Positions 1 through 6,262 of a stretch of DNA of 8,455 nt are shown one piece after another. Origin of the DNA: SIG440 sp045645485. Its GTDB lineage: Bacteria > Bacillota > Clostridia > Monoglobales > Monoglobaceae. Position 1 is the first letter of the stretch, and each line of letters opens with the position of its first letter. The notes beneath the pieces were generated by a model. That model worked only from the letters and a program-made list of their open reading frames with translations. It had not been told where the DNA came from and searched no databases. Made by a program: the position numbers and the translations under genes. The stretch lies in assembly GCA_045645485.1 (NCBI GenBank), contig JAZRIX010000071.1, positions 1 through 8,455 on the forward strand, written 5' to 3'.

Positions 1-10
1 CAGAATTGAG

Positions 11-16
11 TATAAT
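11..16 (+). promoter_or_regulatory. -10 element of the structured RNA
   Basis: A perfect TATAAT hexamer lies 2-6 nt before the closing helix of the structured RNA at 19-194, which puts the expected start of transcription near 22-23. The -35 region would fall before the window start, so the promoter cannot be confirmed in full. Its position at the 5' edge of the fold supports plus-strand transcription. Confidence 0.5.
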
Positions 17-18
17 GT

Positions 19-225
19 TCTTGGGGTTATGAGACCGACGAGCGGAGCTCGTTGGGGCTCGCATAGTGCCGCTGCCGGTGGCAGATGAAGGTATTGTGCG
101 AGCACCGCAGCGGTCGAAAAATCGAGGAAAAGCGGAAGTCCGCCCGATGATTTTTTGGGAACCGCAAGGCGGCCCGAAGGGATAACCCCGAGGTCGCGGG
201 TATCAATTTGGCCCCTTCGCCCACT
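19..225 (+). ncRNA. Structured non-coding RNA candidate (possibly raiA-motif class)
   Basis: This is a GC-rich block in AT-rich surroundings with no convincing ORF. By eye it folds into a multi-branch structure. The closing helix pairs 19-30 with 183-194, about 12 pairs including G-U wobbles. Inside it are a hairpin 35-43/47-55 with a GGA loop, a two-part arm 58-63/97-102 plus 67-72/78-83, a small hairpin 104-107/111-114, an arm 117-123/149-155 enclosing 132-135/140-143, and an arm 157-159 plus 162-165 paired with 169-175 (AA bulge). GGGGC at 54-58 could also pair with GCCCC at 211-215 as a pseudoknot. A -10 hexamer sits directly upstream. The 3' end is uncertain (about 195-225) and no clear terminator is visible. 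Size, complexity and clostridial host would fit the raiA-motif RNA class, which is known for elaborate tRNA-like folding, but I assign this from general resemblance only. It lacks the length of RNase P RNA and the arrangement of tmRNA. Confidence 0.6.
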
Positions 226-234
226 AAAAGATGT

Positions 235-264
235 TTGTTTTGTCCGTTTTTACCGGTATATAAT
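235..264 (+). promoter_or_regulatory. Possible promoter of the 57-aa ORF
   Basis: TATAAT at 259-264 is preceded, with an 18-bp spacer, by TTGTTT at 235-240, which matches only the first three bases of the -35 consensus. It would start transcription near 271, just ahead of the small ORF at 295. This is a weak call because AT-rich DNA often yields such matches. Confidence 0.35.
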
Positions 265-294
265 ATAGTTATACCAAAAGAAAGGGAAAACGCT

Positions 295-468
295 ATGGTA
301 AAAACGGAAGAAAAACTAAAGAAGGAGGTGGGTCAGCTATATTTATTTGCGAATCTTAGTCTGTTTGAAAACAATACTCTCTTTAAAATTGTTGCTTTTA
401 ATGATATAGCCAATGACTCGTATGAAATTAGTATAAAAGCAGATATTGTTAAAATTGTAAAGCTTTAA
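295..468 (+). CDS. Hypothetical 57-aa protein
   Basis: This small ORF is not recognised. The ATG at 295 follows AAAGGG (281-286) by 8 nt, a modest ribosome site. The predicted product has a Lys/Glu-rich start (residues 3-11, helix-like), a central stretch around LYLFANLSLF (residues 15-24) and an alternating hydrophobic/Lys C-terminus (EISIKADIVKIVKL). It has no signal peptide, transmembrane helix, Cys pair or catalytic motif. A possible promoter lies at 235-264. A much better ribosome-binding sequence, AAGGAGGTG at 322-330, lies inside the ORF but has no start codon at a suitable distance, which could mean it is accidental or that the true gene arrangement has decayed. It stands alone, downstream of the structured RNA. 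It may be a real small protein or a chance ORF. Confidence 0.4.
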   Translation: MVKTEEKLKKEVGQLYLFANLSLFENNTLFKIVAFNDIANDSYEISIKADIVKIVKL

Positions 469-663
469 AGACTGAACTTAAATACATAGGGCAATCAGGG
501 AGTATAAATATACTAGTCATTGACATACCCAAACTCCAAATGCATCTGCCGGTCAAGGAACAACGTGGGTTGTAGAAAGAGAAAGAAGAGGAATTGGTTA
601 TGGAAAGTTGTTGACCTAACAGTTGGCCTGACTTAAAAATGTGTAATTTTCAGAGAAAAACAA
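469..663. other. Intergenic stretch with no recognised gene
   Basis: No start with a ribosome site leads to a credible protein here. There is a 14-bp palindrome, AGTATAAATATACT, at 501-514. The frame from 524 to the stop at 617-619 stays open for 31 codons and reads protein-like (for example GQGTTWVVERERRGIGYGK), which may be the 3' tail of a decayed gene. It has no start codon and is preceded by a stop at 521-523. The length is well within chance, so it is not annotated as a gene. Confidence 0.4.
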
Positions 664-695
664 AAAACCCTGTAAACCACTGTTTACAAGGTTTT
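664..695 (-). terminator. Terminator of tRNA-Pro
   Basis: A near-perfect palindrome pairs 664-677 with 682-695 (13 of 14 pairs) around a 4-nt loop. Read on the minus strand it lies 5 nt after the tRNA 3' end and is followed by a T-rich run (TTTTTTGTTTTT), which makes it an intrinsic terminator for the tRNA transcript. Confidence 0.8.
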
Positions 696-700
696 AAGAT

Positions 701-777
701 TGGTCGGAGTGACTGGATTCGAACCAGCGGCCACTTGAACCCCATTCAAGTACTCTACCAAACTGAGCCACACCCCG
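701..777 (-). tRNA. tRNA-Pro (anticodon GGG)
   Basis: The reverse complement folds as a complete 77-nt tRNA. The acceptor strands CGGGGTG and CACTCCG pair with one G-U. The D-arm contains GGCTCAGTTTGGTAGAGT. The anticodon stem CTTGA/TCAAG encloses the loop ATGGGGT, which gives anticodon GGG. The T-arm contains CTGGTTCGAATCCAG. The CCA end is encoded (TGG at 701-703). GGG reads CCC and CCU proline codons. It is a single-gene transcript with its own promoter (792-820) and terminator (664-695). Confidence 0.95.
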
Positions 778-782
778 AAATC

Positions 783-794
783 ACTTGTACAAGT
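783..794. repeat. 12-bp perfect palindrome over the tRNA-Pro start site
   Basis: ACTTGTACAAGT is a perfect inverted repeat that overlaps the downstream half of the -10 element and the predicted transcription start of tRNA-Pro. Its placement is typical of an operator, but no partner regulator is visible and a chance palindrome in AT-rich DNA is possible. Confidence 0.45.
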
Positions 795-820
795 ATACAC
801 CAAATAAATGGATTTGTCAA
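792..820 (-). promoter_or_regulatory. Strong promoter of tRNA-Pro
   Basis: On the minus strand TTGACA (complement of 815-820) and TATACT (complement of 792-797) are separated by exactly 17 bp. Transcription should start near 785, about 8 nt before the mature tRNA 5' end at 777, leaving a very short leader. Confidence 0.85.
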
Positions 821-949
821 GAGCTTTTTCAAAAATTTCTTAAAGTTTTTTAAAATTCTACAAAATAAATAGAAAAAACAAGAAGTATTGGATTTTTTGT
901 CTGCGGATATCAAAAATTAATGTTTATATTCGGTAGTTTTTAACTTTTT

Positions 950-984
950 TCGACAGCCAAAAGAGATATAATTTATTATATAAT
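950..984 (+). promoter_or_regulatory. Promoter region of the Ada-like small protein
   Basis: TCGACA at 950-955 resembles a -35. Several -10-like hexamers follow: TATAAT at 967-972, TATTAT at 974-979 (18-bp spacer) and TATAAT at 979-984. None combines ideal sequence with ideal spacing except the weaker TATTAT, so the exact promoter is unresolved. Confidence 0.35.
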
Positions 985-1016
985 ACGGAATTTTAGGAAG
1001 CTTGGCTGGTGAAAAT

Positions 1017-1289
1017 ATGAAAAAGCTTATATATACTGTTTGTGTTATTCTTGTTATAGCGTGTTGTTTTGTATACGGTTTTAATGAAAAAAATACCGCT
1101 TTTGAAAATATGGTGCTTGAGGCAAGCGGAAGTATATCCTCTGAAGAATATATAGGAAATATGAATTCCGGTAAGTTTCATCAAACGTTTTGTTATACGT
1201 TGCCCAAGGCGGAGAACAGAGTTTACTTTTATTCACGGAATGTGGCTGTTGAAAACGGGTATATACCGTGTAAAAAGTGTCAACCGTAA
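1017..1289 (+). CDS. Small exported or membrane-anchored protein with Ada-like zinc-binding tail
   Basis: This is a 90-aa protein. Residues 2-20 form a Lys-Lys start plus a hydrophobic stretch, a signal anchor or signal peptide; V-I-A-C at 13-16 fits a lipobox, so a lipoprotein is possible. Residues 46-90 (YIGN...KFHQTFC...NRVYF.SR..A...GY.PCKKCQP) match the short Ada-type metal-binding module often found at the C-terminus of secreted nucleases and other bacterial exoproteins. His55, Cys59, Cys85 and Cys88 are the likely zinc ligands. Here the module stands alone, with only about 25 linker residues and no nuclease domain, so no enzymatic function can be claimed. The start at ATG 1017 is preferred because GGTGA ends 4 nt before it; an in-frame TTG at 1002 would add five residues before the signal and lies too close to AGGAAG. 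It is a single gene that converges on the phosphate transporter gene. Confidence 0.8.
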   Translation: MKKLIYTVCVILVIACCFVYGFNEKNTAFENMVLEASGSISSEEYIGNMNSGKFHQTFCYTLPKAENRVYFYSRNVAVENGYIPCKKCQP

Positions 1290-1295
1290 AAATTG

Positions 1296-1329
1296 AAAAG
1301 CCACTGAAATGTGCGTTTCAGTGGCTTTT
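1296..1329. terminator. Bidirectional terminator
   Basis: A perfect 14-bp inverted repeat, 1296-1309 with 1316-1329, surrounds a 6-nt loop. It has an A-run on the left and a T-run on the right, so it can end both the plus-strand gene finishing at 1289 and the minus-strand transporter gene finishing at 1341. Confidence 0.85.
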
Positions 1330-1340
1330 GTAAAAGTAGA

Positions 1341-3110
1341 TTATATTGCGTATTTCTCTTTGTATGCTTTGTAAAGCTCTTCAAATGAGTTGTCAGGACT
1401 TTCTTTGAGATTCTTTGTATATTCGTGAGACTCAAAGTTGTCCAAAGTAATTTCAATAATGCAGAGGGCAATATTTGAACAATGGTCAGAAACTCTCTCG
1501 TAATTTGTAAGAAGGTCTGAGAGAATAAAACCAAGCTCCATAGTGCAATCGCCCTGCTTGAGGCGGGTGATGTGGTTTGCCTTGATTTTGCGCTTCAGAC
1601 GGTCAATAACTTGCTCAAGAGGCTCAACCTTGTTTGCAATATCAATGCTTTCTTCAACAAGCGCGTTGGTTGCAAGGTCGAGAATTTCAGAAGAGGCATC
1701 TGTTATAATCTTTATATCCTTTTGTGCCTGAGGTGAGAAGGATATCCCTTTTTCATGTATTTCGTGAGCTACTTCGGCAATGTTCAGTGCATGGTCGGAA
1801 ATTCTTTCGATATCTCCGATGCAGTGGAGAAGCTCGGTTATAATCTTACTATCCTTGGAGGAAATATCAGTTGCGGCAATTTTTACAAGGTAGGTACTGA
1901 TTTTGTCCTCGTATTTATCTACCAGTTTTTCGTGTTCTTTGATTTCGTTAAATTTTGAATCAGTGTAATTGCTCATGAGCTGGGCTGCAGACTTAAAGGA
2001 GTACGCTGCCAGCTTTGACATATCGCAAACCAATTCGCGGCATTTTTCAACAGCGAACGAAGGAATATTAAGAAATCTTTCGTCCAGAGTATCAAATGTG
2101 TTGGTTTTCTTTTCTTTGTCTTTGCCCTTACCCTTGATTGTCAGGTAAGCAAGCTTTTCGATGGGTTTGCAGAAGGGCATTAGAATAATTGTTGAGATAA
2201 TGTTGAACACAGTATGGGTTATAGCAATGGAGAAGAAGGATGCATCTGATGACATAAAATTGACAATAGGCTTTATGCCGAAGTAATAAAGCAGATAATA
2301 CACAACGCTTACTACGATAACCCCAATCATCTTGATGTAAAGGCAGGAGAACGCAACACGCTTTGACTCAGTGTTCCCGCTGACAGCAGAGATGATAGGT
2401 GTAATTGTTGTACCAATATTCATTCCCAAAAGAACCGGAAGTGCAACACTGTGAGTTAGGGTCATTGAACCTGCAAGCACCTGAAGAATACCCACAGAGG
2501 CTGACGAACTCTGGATGATTGCTGTAAATATGGTGCCCACAAAAATACCCATAAAGGGATTTTCAAAGGCTGTAAGCAAGCTCTGGAAAGCCTTATTATT
2601 TTTAAATGTACTTGCCGCATCGCTCATAGCTTCCATACCAAAAATCAAAACAGAAAAACCAAGAAGAATGGTTGCTATATTCCGTTTTGAATCGCTTTTT
2701 GATGTCATTGTGATAATAACACCGATGGCAGCCAGTATGGGGGTAAAATTTTCAGGTTTGAGCAGATTGATAAATGCTGCACCTTCGATATCCTTAAGTG
2801 CAAGAAGCCAGGATGTAACTGTCGTACCAATATTTGCACCCATAATAATACTGATTGTCTGCCCGAATTTCATAATGCCGGAGTTCACAAAGCCAACCAG
2901 CATAACGGTGGTGGCGGAAGAACTCTGGATTACTGCAGTAACCATAAAACCAAGAAGAAGACCTTTCCATCTGCTTGAGGTCAGTCGTGCAAGAATGGAT
3001 TCAAGCTTTCCGCCGGCAAGCTTTTTGAGTCCGTCGCCCATAAGATCCATACCGAACAGAAACAGTGCAAGTCCGCCGATAAGACCGAGAATTACAAAAA
3101 CCATATCCAT
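1341..3110 (-). CDS. Na+/phosphate cotransporter with PhoU-like C-terminal domain
   Basis: This 589-aa integral membrane protein of the NptA/YjbB (PNaS) family is expected to import inorganic phosphate with sodium, or to export it, as proposed for YjbB. Residues 1-325 contain two inverted transporter repeats, each with the hallmark QSSS motif (62-65 and 200-203) followed by GxNIGTT (91-97 and 229-235), plus the family HTxFN motif at 299-303. A charged linker (326-340) leads to a cytoplasmic PhoU-like helical region (about 350-560) with two metal-binding signatures, DIERISDH (433-440) and NYERVSDH (536-543). Full length is normal for the fused family. The start at ATG 3110 follows AAGGAGA by 8 nt; the second ATG two codons later is less well placed. 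It is monocistronic and divergent from the M42 operon. No clear promoter or Pho box was identified upstream. NptA is the usual family name, but I leave the symbol empty because transport direction is not shown by sequence. Confidence 0.93.
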   Translation of the reverse strand: MDMVFVILGLIGGLALFLFGMDLMGDGLKKLAGGKLESILARLTSSRWKGLLLGFMVTAVIQSSSATTVMLVGFVNSGIMKFGQTISIIMGANIGTTVTSWLLALKDIEGAAFINLLKPENFTPILAAIGVIITMTSKSDSKRNIATILLGFSVLIFGMEAMSDAASTFKNNKAFQSLLTAFENPFMGIFVGTIFTAIIQSSSASVGILQVLAGSMTLTHSVALPVLLGMNIGTTITPIISAVSGNTESKRVAFSCLYIKMIGVIVVSVVYYLLYYFGIKPIVNFMSSDASFFSIAITHTVFNIISTIILMPFCKPIEKLAYLTIKGKGKDKEKKTNTFDTLDERFLNIPSFAVEKCRELVCDMSKLAAYSFKSAAQLMSNYTDSKFNEIKEHEKLVDKYEDKISTYLVKIAATDISSKDSKIITELLHCIGDIERISDHALNIAEVAHEIHEKGISFSPQAQKDIKIITDASSEILDLATNALVEESIDIANKVEPLEQVIDRLKRKIKANHITRLKQGDCTMELGFILSDLLTNYERVSDHCSNIALCIIEITLDNFESHEYTKNLKESPDNSFEELYKAYKEKYAI

Positions 3111-3340
3111 AATTTTTTCTCCTTATCTCCCTTAATATGTGGATAAATAATTTTCATATACATTGTGAAAAATGCCAATTTCCACAAATATATGGTATCA
3201 CAAAATAAGGCAAAAAAAAAGAGGTTTTGAAAAAAAATATTTTTTTTGGTAAAACTGACAAAAACTCTATGTTTTTCCTTGACGGCAATGAAGACTTTGA
3301 GATATAATAAACAAATAAACCAAAAAAGGAAAGTGTCTTT
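3111..3340. other. Divergent intergenic region with 18-bp A/T palindrome
   Basis: This gap separates the divergent transporter gene and peptidase operon. It holds the ribosome site of the transporter (complement of 3118-3124), an imperfect dyad around 3155-3194 (CATATA...TATATG flanking TTGTG/CACAA-type arms), an A9 run at 3212-3220, and a perfect palindrome of eight A, TA, eight T (3230-3247). The last lies 31 bp upstream of the operon -35 and could act as intrinsically bent DNA or an UP element. No riboswitch or protein-coding segment is visible. Confidence 0.5.
3279..3308 (+). promoter_or_regulatory. Promoter of the M42 peptidase operon
   Basis: TTGACG (3279-3284) and TATAAT (3303-3308) are separated by 18 bp. 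Transcription should begin near 3315, giving a leader of about 25 nt before ATG 3341. No further promoter or terminator is obvious until 7079, so it probably drives all five genes. Confidence 0.8.
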
Positions 3341-4369
3341 ATGAGTATAGCAGAAACAACAAAAGAATTGCTGAACATTCCCGGGATTTCGGGTTTTGAA
3401 GATAATATTGCAGAGTATGTCTGCAGGAAGCTGAAAAAGTACTGTGATATTGCAAAGATTACCAAAAGCAAAAGTGTTTTCGGTATTTTGAAGGCTGAAC
3501 GTCAGGAAGCTCCTGTCGTTATGATTGAAGCGCACCTTGACCGTATCGGATTGATTGTGAAGTCTGTAGACGAAAAGGGCTTTGTGGAATTTGATACTGT
3601 GGGCGGTGTGGATGAAAGAATTTTGCCCGGTGCCGAGGTGTGGATTCTGGGGAAGGAAAAGTGTTTTGGGATTATAGGAAACAAGCCACCGCATATTACA
3701 ACGGCTGACGAATCAAAAAATGGTGTTTCAAAGGATAATATGCTTATTGATACAGGTTTGGGTGAAGCCGCATCAGAATTGATTTCGGTGGGCGATCCGA
3801 TTTTACTAGACTCAAAGTTTTGCGAACTTCTGAACGGCAGAATTTCTTCGGCGGCACTTGATAACCGTGTTTCTATGGCAGCTGTATTTGAATTGCTTGA
3901 AAAACTGAAGAACAAAAGCCTTCCTGTCAATTTGGTTGTAGCGTTTACATCAGGTGAAGAAACCGGTCTTCTGGGGGCGTATACCCTTGTTAAAGAAATG
4001 GAGCCTGATCTTGCGGTTGTTATTGATGTGACCTATGGAAGAACCCCTGATGCTGAAGGGGCAGAGACATTTCCCCTTGGCAGCGGTGTTGCCATAATGC
4101 GTGGACCGAATGTGCATTATGATATGACAAAAAAGATTATAAAAATTGCGGAGGAAAAAAATATTCCTTATGAAATAGAGGTTGCACCGGGAAATTCAGG
4201 AACAACGGCATGGGCGATACAGAACTCAGGGAAGGGAATTCCTTGTGTTGTTCTGTCCATTCCCTTGAGGTATATGCATACGACAGTTGAGACCGTTGAG
4301 CTTTCTGACGTGGAGAGTGTTTGTGCATTGCTGAAAGAAATTGTATGCGGAGGTGAGGTCGTTGCTTAA
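3341..4369 (+). CDS. M42 family metallo-aminopeptidase, copy 1
   Basis: This 342-aa protein has the usual length for M42 (glutamyl aminopeptidase/TET/YsdC-like) enzymes, cytosolic di-metal aminopeptidases that form dodecameric tetrahedral shells and trim short peptides. The residues expected for catalysis are all present: His65 and Asp67 in EAHLDRIG, bridging Asp174 in ALDNR, Glu206-Glu207 (general base and metal ligand) in SGEETGLLGA, Asp229 in IDVT and His313 in YMHTTVE. The N-terminus (LLNIPGISGFE) is typical of the family, and the segment from about 70 to 160 should be the inserted dimerisation domain. The start at ATG 3341 has AAGGA about 10 nt upstream. It is first in a five-gene operon, and its last 8 nt overlap the start of copy 2. 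Substrate preference cannot be read from the sequence. Confidence 0.93.
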   Translation: MSIAETTKELLNIPGISGFEDNIAEYVCRKLKKYCDIAKITKSKSVFGILKAERQEAPVVMIEAHLDRIGLIVKSVDEKGFVEFDTVGGVDERILPGAEVWILGKEKCFGIIGNKPPHITTADESKNGVSKDNMLIDTGLGEAASELISVGDPILLDSKFCELLNGRISSAALDNRVSMAAVFELLEKLKNKSLPVNLVVAFTSGEETGLLGAYTLVKEMEPDLAVVIDVTYGRTPDAEGAETFPLGSGVAIMRGPNVHYDMTKKIIKIAEEKNIPYEIEVAPGNSGTTAWAIQNSGKGIPCVVLSIPLRYMHTTVETVELSDVESVCALLKEIVCGGEVVA

Positions 4370-5378
4370 GAAGCTTACTGATGTATTTGGAACTTCGGGC
4401 TATGAGCAGGATATCCGAAAGGTTATAATGGAGGAAATAAAGGATTGCGGGGCTGAACTTTCGATTGACGGTATGGGCAACCTTATTGCCTCAAAGTATT
4501 CCGGAAATAAAAATGCAAAGACTGTATTTTTTGCGGCACATATGGATGAGGTAGGTTTTATTGTTACAGACATTACGGAGGATGGCTATCTGAAGTTTGC
4601 CTGTGTGGGCGGGATTGAAGCCAAAATTATGATTTCACAGCGTGTAATTGTAAATGGACATCCCGGAGTTGTTGGGTTGAAGCCTGTTCACCTGACTACA
4701 AAGGAGGAACGTACGAAAACACCTTCGATGGACGAGCTTTTTGTGGATATAGGGGCAAAAAACCGTGAAGAGGCACGTGCCATTGCAGAAAAAGGAGATT
4801 ACTTTGGTTTTGACAGTGAATACAGAGAATTCGGAAATCAGATAAAAGCAAAGGCTATTGATGACAGACTGGGCTGTATGCTTATGATAAGACTGCTGAA
4901 AAAGCACTGGAACGTAAATTTGGTATGTGCTTTTACGGTGCAGGAGGAAGTAGGTCTTCGCGGTGCAAAGATTGCGGCAAAGGGTATAACTCCTGATTAT
5001 GCTGTTGTTCTTGAAGTGACAACCTGTAATGATGTGACGGGCGTACCTCCTCATCATAGAGTTACCGAAATGGGGAAGGGCGCGGCACTTACCGTTCTGG
5101 ACTCTGCATGCAAAACAGACAGGGAATTAGTTGATATGATTGCGGAAGCTGCCGCAAAACGAGACATTCCGTGGCAGTACAAGGCATCTACGGCAGGCGG
5201 CAACGATTCAGGAAATCTTCATATGACAGACGGTGGTATCAAGACAGCCTCTGTGTCAGTTCCGTGCAGATATTTCCATTCGGCAGGGTGTGTAGTGGAT
5301 AAAAATGATATTGACTCATGTTTCAGAATGCTGAAAGCCTTTCTTGAAGATTGCGGAGGGAGTGAAGATGATGAATAG
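4362..5378 (+). CDS. M42 family metallo-aminopeptidase, copy 2
   Basis: A 338-aa cytosolic M42 peptidase, paralogous to the gene before it but well diverged. Numbering from TTG 4362, the catalytic set is intact: His60 and Asp62 (AAHMDEVG), Asp167 (AIDDR), Glu195-Glu196 (QEEVGLRGA), Glu218 (LEVT, where copy 1 has Asp) and His306 (YFHSAG). The PVHLTTKEER segment near 108-117 is family-like. I chose TTG 4362 because GGAGGTG (4349-4355) lies about 7 nt upstream and because the product then begins MLKKLTDVFGTSGYE, the usual M42 N-terminus. The in-frame TTG at 4341 and GTG at 4353 lie before or within the ribosome site. The start overlaps the end of copy 1 by 8 nt, which suggests translational coupling. 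The two active paralogues may have different specificities or form mixed assemblies. Confidence 0.92.
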   Translation: MLKKLTDVFGTSGYEQDIRKVIMEEIKDCGAELSIDGMGNLIASKYSGNKNAKTVFFAAHMDEVGFIVTDITEDGYLKFACVGGIEAKIMISQRVIVNGHPGVVGLKPVHLTTKEERTKTPSMDELFVDIGAKNREEARAIAEKGDYFGFDSEYREFGNQIKAKAIDDRLGCMLMIRLLKKHWNVNLVCAFTVQEEVGLRGAKIAAKGITPDYAVVLEVTTCNDVTGVPPHHRVTEMGKGAALTVLDSACKTDRELVDMIAEAAAKRDIPWQYKASTAGGNDSGNLHMTDGGIKTASVSVPCRYFHSAGCVVDKNDIDSCFRMLKAFLEDCGGSEDDE

Positions 5379-6261
5379 GTTTGCTGAATTATTTGCTCCT
5401 TCGGGATGTGAAGCACAAATGAGAGAATGTCTGAAAAAAGTGATTTCCTCTCATTTTGATGAAGTCAGAATTGACAATATGGGAAATCTTGCGGCAATAT
5501 CAGGTGACGGCAGTTTTTGTATTGAATGCGGTATGGACACCAGAGGTATTATGGCGGTGACGGAAGAAAATAACGAAATACGTTTTGCACCCGTAGGGAA
5601 AATAACAGTGAAAGATTTGATTGACAAACGGGTTGTTTTTGAAAACGGAGCATCCGGAACAGTTTACTGTGACAGTGATACGGAGGAGAAAAGTGCTAAG
5701 CTTTCGGATTTGTATGTCAGCCTTGATGAAGGAAGGGTGAAGGTTGGTGACTTTGCCGCTGTTGCTATGGAATTTTCGGAGGATGATGATTCATTCAGCG
5801 GATACGGTTTGCGTGACCGTGTTGCCATGCTTGCAGTGCTGAATGCAATTAAAAAAACAGGCAGGACAGAGAATATAACAGTTTTGTTCTCAGCACAGAA
5901 ATGTCTGGGTGCCAGAGGTCTCAGAGCGTTTTTTGGTGCAAATTCTTTTAAACGTGTACTGCTGACAGACTATTGTGATGAAGTTGGATGCATTATTGTT
6001 GCAAAGGATGAAAGAGTAGTTTCTGAACCCAAATGGCGAAAAGAGCTTGAAGGTCTTGCCGAAAAGACTGAAACGGATGTTCATACAGCAGTTGCAGATA
6101 AAAACTTCTGTATTGATCAGGTAATTACAGGCTGCGGAGCACCTTGTGCTGCTTTTGGTATTCCTGTTATATTCGATGAAGGAGAGGCTGACAGAGTGAG
6201 CAAAAGTGACTTTGAGACAGCGGTCAGCTATTTGAGTGAAATTCTGGATGGGGGGATATAA
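5368..6261 (+). CDS. Degenerate M42 homologue, probable pseudo-peptidase
   Basis: This 297-aa protein aligns by eye along its length with copy 2 but has lost the active site. The start (NRFAELFAPSGCEAQMRECL) and VRIDNMGNLAAI are clear M42 features. The metal His is Gly55 in CGMDTRG, while the neighbouring Asp57 remains. The bridging Asp is Arg149 in GLRDRV. The Glu-Glu pair is Lys178-Cys179 in SAQKCLGARG. An Asp persists near 201. The final His falls at Glu271 in IFDEGEADRV. It is about 40 residues shorter than copy 2, mainly in the inserted domain and around the C-terminal half. The frame is open with no internal stop and a good ribosome site (GGAGGG 5354-5359, 8 nt before ATG 5368), so this looks like a maintained pseudoenzyme and not a decaying gene. 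ATG 5371 is an alternative start. It overlaps copy 2 by 11 nt. It may be a structural or regulatory partner of the active paralogues; that is inference. Confidence 0.85.
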   Translation: MMNRFAELFAPSGCEAQMRECLKKVISSHFDEVRIDNMGNLAAISGDGSFCIECGMDTRGIMAVTEENNEIRFAPVGKITVKDLIDKRVVFENGASGTVYCDSDTEEKSAKLSDLYVSLDEGRVKVGDFAAVAMEFSEDDDSFSGYGLRDRVAMLAVLNAIKKTGRTENITVLFSAQKCLGARGLRAFFGANSFKRVLLTDYCDEVGCIIVAKDERVVSEPKWRKELEGLAEKTETDVHTAVADKNFCIDQVITGCGAPCAAFGIPVIFDEGEADRVSKSDFETAVSYLSEILDGGI

Positions 6262-6262
6262 C

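Noticed and set aside
27..224. 65-aa minus-strand ORF
   Set aside because: It runs antisense through the structured RNA, lacks a ribosome site, and its composition (Arg, Ser, His, Cys rich) reflects GC-rich RNA sequence.
208..294. N-terminal extension of the 57-aa ORF
   Set aside because: The upstream start lies inside the structured RNA and ahead of the possible promoter at 235-264; ATG 295 has the ribosome site.
524..619. Open 31-codon stretch that reads protein-like
   Set aside because: It has no start codon and a length easily reached by chance; kept only as a remark on the intergenic region.
639..872. 77-aa plus-strand ORF
   Set aside because: It is antisense to tRNA-Pro, and the WIRTSGHLNPIQVLYQTEPH-type peptide is a classic artefact of translating a tRNA complement.
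2515..3135. 206-aa plus-strand ORF
   Set aside because: It is a shadow on the opposite strand of the transporter gene, whose motifs and ribosome site are unambiguous.
3309..3340. Riboswitch or attenuator in the operon leader
   Set aside because: The expected leader is only about 25 nt and contains no stable stem.
3092..3694. 200-aa minus-strand ORF
   Set aside because: It spans the divergent promoter region and the start of the first peptidase gene, with no motif or ribosome site.
4341..4361. Upstream TTG start for M42 copy 2
   Set aside because: The ribosome site at 4349-4355 lies downstream of it, and the family N-terminus begins at TTG 4362.
5344..5367. Upstream TTG start for the degenerate M42 gene
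   Set aside because: The ribosome site GGAGGG is at 5354-5359, inside the proposed extension, and correctly spaced for ATG 5368.
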